Of a DNA stretch of 64,000 nt, positions 60,052 to 64,000 are shown piece by piece. Below the pieces are notes generated by a model. That model was not told where the DNA came from. It worked only from the letters and a program-made list of their open reading frames with translations, and searched no databases. The stretch covers positions 1 to 64,000 of the forward strand of contig CAWDJF010000003.1 in the NCBI GenBank assembly GCA_963802575.1. Reading direction: 5' to 3'. This DNA comes from DATFTE01 sp963802575. GTDB lineage: Bacteria; Acidobacteriota; Terriglobia; Terriglobales; Acidobacteriaceae. How positions within the stretch are numbered: position 1 is the first letter of the stretch; each line of letters begins with the position of its first letter. Both the position numbers and the translations under genes were made by a program.

Positions 60052-60885
60052 TTCTTTCTTTCGAAGTCGGAGCATTGTTCTTCGCGGCAACTCTTCATGT
60101 CCTTACAGCGTAGACCTCGAAAGAACGGTTGGCTGGTCTAAACCGCACAAGTCTGCCAATAATTTGACGCAAATTCGGAGCTGCCCCTCAAAGTAGGTGG
60201 TTGTTTCCTAGACCCTGGCACAACCGACCAATTACGCATCAGCTTGAGACATGTACACCATGACTAGAAACATGGCAAGCGGCCCTCCTCCAGCACGAAC
60301 AAAAGGGGTCCTCGCGGACTGGTCAATATTGAACAGCTTCGCACGGTTCGTGTCGGGTATTTATCCGCTTCTCTCGAGCTTCCTTCAGTGGATTAAGGGC
60401 GTGCAATGCCTGGCAAGCCAAAAGAGCCTTCAGACAAAGCTGTGTCGCCGAAATCAGGCAATCAGAAACTGCCACACCATACTGTTGCGGGCGAACAGGC
60501 AGAGCCTTCGTATGAGAGCGCACTGTCTACCGAAGCTCCTGTCGACTGGCCCGATTTCCATTGGTTTTGGTTCGTTTGCCATAGTTATCTCTGACGTTGT
60601 GCCTGCCTAATTTTCAACGTGGCACATGGGTAGCAGGGATCAAAAAGAAAGTGAGCCGCTTTTCATAGACTCAATCAAGTACCGTCAACTAGCATCTGGT
60701 TTCTAACCACCTGCTCAAGATTAATCTCAACTCACGTCGGTCGTGGACCCCCTGCATTTCTCGTGTTGTTCGTTGGGCTCGCCGGTTTACCGGCGTGCCT
60801 GCTGCGGCGGCACGCCGGCATGGTTCAGCATCGAACCTGCGTTTTCACAGGGAATCCGACGGGGGCAGTCGCAGAACCGTCATTT
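60052..60885. other. Region without a confident gene
   Basis: Short open frames occur on the plus strand (60251-60610, and 60406-60594 beginning MPGKPKEPSDKAVSPKSGNQ). The second has a plausible AAGGGCG site and a hydrophilic start but degenerates; it could be the remnant of a small gene. Near 60776-60828 there are CGCCGG-type palindromes. Nothing else is recognised. Confidence 0.35.
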
Positions 60886-62136
60886 TTATCTAGGAAGCAG
60901 AATCGTCTCGTCGACAGACTCCGCCACTTGACGACCCAAATCTCTGCCAGCCGTGTGGTCAGAGTGGAAATGCTGTCCAGCGTAAATCCGGCTCAGACCA
61001 GCTTCCTCCGCCGCCGATGAGAATCTTGTGAAGTGTCGTGTCACTCCCGCCAAAGACTCGGAAGTAACATCAAACTCAAACCGCTGACCGAAGTAGAACC
61101 GTAGCACCTCGGCGGCGGCAGCACTGATGGCGCTGTGTGCACCTGGGTACGAAGGATCTGGAGCAGTTTTTGTCGTTAGCGGGAGCCATGTCGGATTGGG
61201 CTCTGTGTCGGGATTGTTGTCGGTGGCCGCGTTTTCAATGGCAGTTACTGGCCGCCAGAATTGATAGGTGTACTTAGCGTCAAAGAAGGCGATCGTAGTA
61301 TCGGCAAGGCTGATGTTCAGCAGTGCAAATAAGCGTGCACTTCGTGCCAGGTCAAGGTGATGTTTCAAAGCTGCCGTCTGTGCGATCTCGTTCCAGAAGT
61401 CCTGAATGTTGCCGTTCCAGAACGTTCCAATCAAAGTCTGCTCGGGGGTACGAGTTGTGCTGTTAATGAATCCCAAACTTTTGACTTCGTCAAAGACCGT
61501 GGTGTACTCGTTGCTGGTCAACTCGGGCGGCGGACCGGGACGAAATTGGTCGGCCCGCGCCAAGGCGAACGGAGTGACGCGAGGCCATTGCGTGAAATCC
61601 GCTGCTGCGAAATTGGGCGGTGTCAGTTGGTAGTCGCCAGGCTGGTTTCCAGGAACAAACGGAGGTGGAGGAACGCTCGATCCGTCATTACTTCGCAACG
61701 ACAGGATTTGAGCGGCAACGGCTTGTCCTACCGTGATGCCATTAGTTTTGTTCTCTCCATCCGGAATTTGGGCCAGGTCCTGTTGAAGCTCGACATCGAG
61801 AGTCGCCTGAAAAGCTGGATAGAGCGCCACCAGCACGTCATGAGCGGCCTGGTCTGCTGCAGTTGATTCGGAAGCATGCCGTGGGACATCTCGAAGGTGA
61901 ACAAGGTACGGACTGAAACTTCCCTCAATGTTATTGATAGCGTCATAGACCGCAGCATGCAGGATGGCGAAGCTGCGAGTTGAATGAATCGTGGGCGGTT
62001 GCGCACCAGGAGTCCGCACGATCACCAGAAGGGTTCTGTTCCACTCGATGACTGGGTTGACTGCACGGAGGGGACTGCTGGCCTCGGCCGACAAACTGCC
62101 GCAAAGGAGTACGAGCGTGAGCAAAATTTTTGCCAT
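60886..62136 (-). CDS. Secreted vanadium-dependent haloperoxidase/PAP2 relative
   Basis: 416 residues with a signal peptide (ILLTLVLLCGSLSAEA). The phosphate/vanadate pocket is readable: K-x6-R in KYTYQFWRP, YPGAHSAISAAAAEVL and SRIYAGQHFHSDHTAGRDLG, giving the R-x5-H with the axial histidine. The usual SGH reads GAH, so one hydrogen-bonding serine is missing. Such proteins in soil bacteria may be haloperoxidases or acid phosphatases; the sequence alone does not decide. It lies alone with about 480 noncoding bases upstream. Confidence 0.88.
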   Translation of the reverse strand: MAKILLTLVLLCGSLSAEASSPLRAVNPVIEWNRTLLVIVRTPGAQPPTIHSTRSFAILHAAVYDAINNIEGSFSPYLVHLRDVPRHASESTAADQAAHDVLVALYPAFQATLDVELQQDLAQIPDGENKTNGITVGQAVAAQILSLRSNDGSSVPPPPFVPGNQPGDYQLTPPNFAAADFTQWPRVTPFALARADQFRPGPPPELTSNEYTTVFDEVKSLGFINSTTRTPEQTLIGTFWNGNIQDFWNEIAQTAALKHHLDLARSARLFALLNISLADTTIAFFDAKYTYQFWRPVTAIENAATDNNPDTEPNPTWLPLTTKTAPDPSYPGAHSAISAAAAEVLRFYFGQRFEFDVTSESLAGVTRHFTRFSSAAEEAGLSRIYAGQHFHSDHTAGRDLGRQVAESVDETILLPR

Positions 62137-62619
62137 CGGGATTTATCCTCATTGTTTGGGGTAGGAGAGAATGGCAGAGCCGTTGACTGACAAAACGGCA
62201 CTGTAAAACAATCTCCTCAGTATTGAGAACTCAGGATTGAGGGAAATATTCCCGAATTAACCTGATTACTAAAAAAATAATCGTGAAGTCTGATCTGGGT
62301 GATCTCTTCCCGAAGCTTCCCTACATTCTCCCGGAGTGCCGCGCTATCCATCAAAACAATATACGGCTTGGTCACAAGCCGTCTCGCCTTGCGCATCCCT
62401 CGCGTCGGCGCTAGCCCAGTTCCAGCGAAATCGAATGTAAGGCATGGAGGCTCCCTCCAGTTCACCCAGGGCAAATCCATCACCCGGGCAGCCGACTTAA
62501 TGGATTCCGTTGCGGGGAAGCGATTTCTCCGGCGCTCCCACAGTTTATGGGATCAAAGGGGAATAAAAGTCCCGGAACTCCGTTATCTACGGTGACACTC
62601 ATGTTGCAGGAGACGGATT
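62137..62619. other. Divergent intergenic region, no gene recognised
   Basis: This spacer should hold promoters for the haloperoxidase relative (minus) and the secreted propeller-like protein (plus). A minus-strand frame near 62217-62483 has a short protein-like piece (TKPYIVLMDSAALRENVGKL), but it has no ribosome-binding site and I do not call it. Confidence 0.35.
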
Positions 62620-63210
62620 ATGAACGACGAAACAATGAGATCCCTTACGCGCAAGTTAATGGCTTCGACAATCCTTACGACCGTGTTGCTCACATCGGGT
62701 GGAGCATCCGCCAAAGAACATAAGCACAAAAACGTTAACAACCCTGCCGGAGTTGTCTCACACATTTCGTTCACCGGATTTGCCGTTGTCGACATGGCAA
62801 TTCAGCGACAAGGCAACGACAAGTACTACCTCTACGTGCAGCACTCAAGAGAGCAAGGCATCTCGATCATCGATATCAGCAAGCCCGCTCGGCCGAAAGC
62901 CATTGGAGTAATCCCGTGGCCAGATCCAGCAGTCCCGAGCAGGATGAACGTGACAGGTGATTTGGCGATCATCGCTGAGAACGAGACCCACCCGGCGCAC
63001 AACAGCGCTTTCAATGACGATCTAGTGCTCTGGGACTTGTCAAATCCGGGTGCTCCGCGAGTAATGCAGAAGTTTTCGGGAGTGGTCAGATGGCTCGAGG
63101 ACGAGCGGGACTTTGTCTATGTCTTGAATGGCGATGGATTGTGGGTGGTTTCAAGGCCAGCAGATCGCCAACCGGATCAGGCCGCATCCTCGAGCAGCTA
63201 CGGGGGATAA
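62620..63210 (+). CDS. Secreted LVIVD-like repeat protein
   Basis: 196 residues: signal peptide (LMASTILTTVLLTSGGASA), a His/Lys-rich start (KEHKHKNVNN), then beta repeats of the LVIVD type (YLYVQHSREQGISIIDISKP, LAIIAENETHP, LVLWDLSNPGAPRVM). These build partial beta-propellers in larger secreted proteins. The short length suggests a truncated or oligomeric form. GGAGACGG lies just before the ATG. The next gene is 51 bases downstream. Confidence 0.75.
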   Translation: MNDETMRSLTRKLMASTILTTVLLTSGGASAKEHKHKNVNNPAGVVSHISFTGFAVVDMAIQRQGNDKYYLYVQHSREQGISIIDISKPARPKAIGVIPWPDPAVPSRMNVTGDLAIIAENETHPAHNSAFNDDLVLWDLSNPGAPRVMQKFSGVVRWLEDERDFVYVLNGDGLWVVSRPADRQPDQAASSSSYGG

Positions 63211-63261
63211 GTAAGTGGCCAAGCCAGCAACTTCCGCACAGACATTAGAAGAGGCAAACTG

Positions 63262-63711
63262 ATGGGGAATCCTTTCGATCTGAAAACCGCACTTCTCGCC
63301 AAGCACGCACAGCACGTGGTGCTGATCCATTTTCCAATCGCACTATTTATCGTGGCAGTGTCCTTCGATCTCATCTCGCAATGGACGAAGCGCAAGGGGT
63401 TCGCCGATGCTGCGTACTACAACTTGTTGGGCGCGGCGCTGTCGACGTTCCCGGTTATCGCCACCGGGTTGCTGGCGTGGCAATTCCAACTCGAGGGGCA
63501 GAAGCTGAAGGGAATTCTCTTGCTGCACCTGGTACTCGCGTGTGTCTCAACCGTGATGATATGGCTGGTTTGGTGGGTACATTTCCGCGCTCGACGACGG
63601 ACGGTATATTTGCCCAGCTACCGTCTGGCCGTTGAGCTTCTGGCAGTCGGTTTCGTCGCCTTGACGGCGCACTTGGGTGGTTTTCTAAGCGGCGTGAACG
63701 GGCCCGGTTAG
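63262..63711 (+). CDS. DUF2231-family membrane protein
   Basis: 149 residues with four membrane helices: HVVLIHFPIALFIVAVSFDL, YNLLGAALSTFPVIATGLLA, LLLHLVLACVSTVMIWLVWW and a last one around LLAVGFVALTAHLGGFLSGV. The motif HFPIAL near the N-terminus and the late HLGG are DUF2231 hallmarks; the family is of unknown role, perhaps heme-linked. GAGG lies seven bases before the ATG. Confidence 0.88.
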   Translation: MGNPFDLKTALLAKHAQHVVLIHFPIALFIVAVSFDLISQWTKRKGFADAAYYNLLGAALSTFPVIATGLLAWQFQLEGQKLKGILLLHLVLACVSTVMIWLVWWVHFRARRRTVYLPSYRLAVELLAVGFVALTAHLGGFLSGVNGPG

Positions 63712-64000
63712 AAGCGCCGCGAGCTTCAGAAGGCAAACCTTCCGCTGAGAGGGAACATTCATAGACATCCGAGAATTTCTCCCGCCACCTCAACGGGCCT
63801 GGAATGAAAGTGACTCGTGCCGGTTATGTATTTGATGCCCGCCCTTGGGCTCTGTTGCGGCAGACACGAAAGCGGCAGATCCCATCCAACACAAATCTTT
63901 TCCTCGAGGCCCGCAGAGGGAGGGTTCGTTTCTGTTCCGCCATGTGGTCTTGCCAGTTAAAGAATCCGGTCATGCTTTCCAGATAGCCGTTAAGTTTTCT
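63712..64000. other. Window end, no gene recognised
   Basis: A short plus-strand frame at 63804-63986 is present but shows no family resemblance. I see no RNA gene or repeat. Confidence 0.4.

Noticed and set aside
1..64000. CRISPR arrays, rRNA or tRNA genes, prophage or transposase genes
   Set aside because: None could be found by eye; the repeats present are short heptamer arrays without regular spacers.

Overview
The window is a GC-rich stretch of a free-living Gram-negative chromosome. It carries BamA, Skp/OmpH, TonB and a very large Oar-like TonB-dependent receptor with an N-terminal carboxypeptidase-regulatory domain. It also has a secreted LolA-like lipoprotein, several small proteins of a kind I associate with Acidobacteriota, and many short intergenic repeats. 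My best guess is an acidobacterium of the Koribacter/Terriglobia type. This is inferred from gene content and protein style; no rRNA gene is present to confirm it.

Layout. 1-2 kb: 3' part of a PAS/GAF signalling protein with three apparent frameshifts, then an empty stretch. 2-10.4 kb: nucleoside scavenging, with a secreted adenosine deaminase (frameshifted), a CNT transporter, purine nucleoside phosphorylase, an Oar-like receptor and a secreted DUF62 S-adenosylmethionine hydrolase. 10.5-22.8 kb: metabolic genes, namely a flavin/F420-type oxidase, homoserine dehydrogenase, class V aminotransferase, M19 dipeptidase, RpiA, arginase family, CPA2 antiporter, 2-oxoglutarate dehydrogenase E1, DinB and hydantoinase A. 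22.8-29.3 kb: PhoB-PhoR-PhoU and an NtrB/NtrC-type pair. 29.4-33.1 kb: MltG, four-helix-bundle protein, lipoprotein and ABC permease. 33.2-37.8 kb: rplM-rpsI and rpsB-tsf-pyrH-frr. 37.9-40.6 kb: a GbsR/MarR regulator followed by membrane proteins, with two copies of a probable operator. 40.6-55.8 kb: molybdopterin oxidoreductase, bamA-skp-tonB, alr, NIPSNAP, alpha/beta hydrolase, glyA, GT4 glycosyltransferase and a YedY-like molybdoenzyme with its cytochrome b. 55.9-64 kb: a looser region of small stress-type and unknown genes (S21, dodecin, cold shock protein, a rhodanese, short hypotheticals), a vanadium haloperoxidase relative and small secreted or membrane proteins.

The most notable observation is the rhodanese at 59377-59709 on the minus strand. 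Its reading frame is interrupted by a single TGA exactly where the family usually has the second cysteine of a C-x4-C active-site motif. A perfect 7-bp hairpin with a G in its loop follows at a distance typical of bacterial SECIS elements. It is therefore a candidate selenoprotein, with a nonsense mutation or base error as the rival explanation.

Other themes are degenerate tandem repeats of constant 7-bp period in at least fifteen intergenic regions, repeat-derived peptides inside several enzymes, genes whose -10 box lies so close to the start codon that the transcript must be nearly leaderless, and five apparent frameshifts that may be assembly errors.
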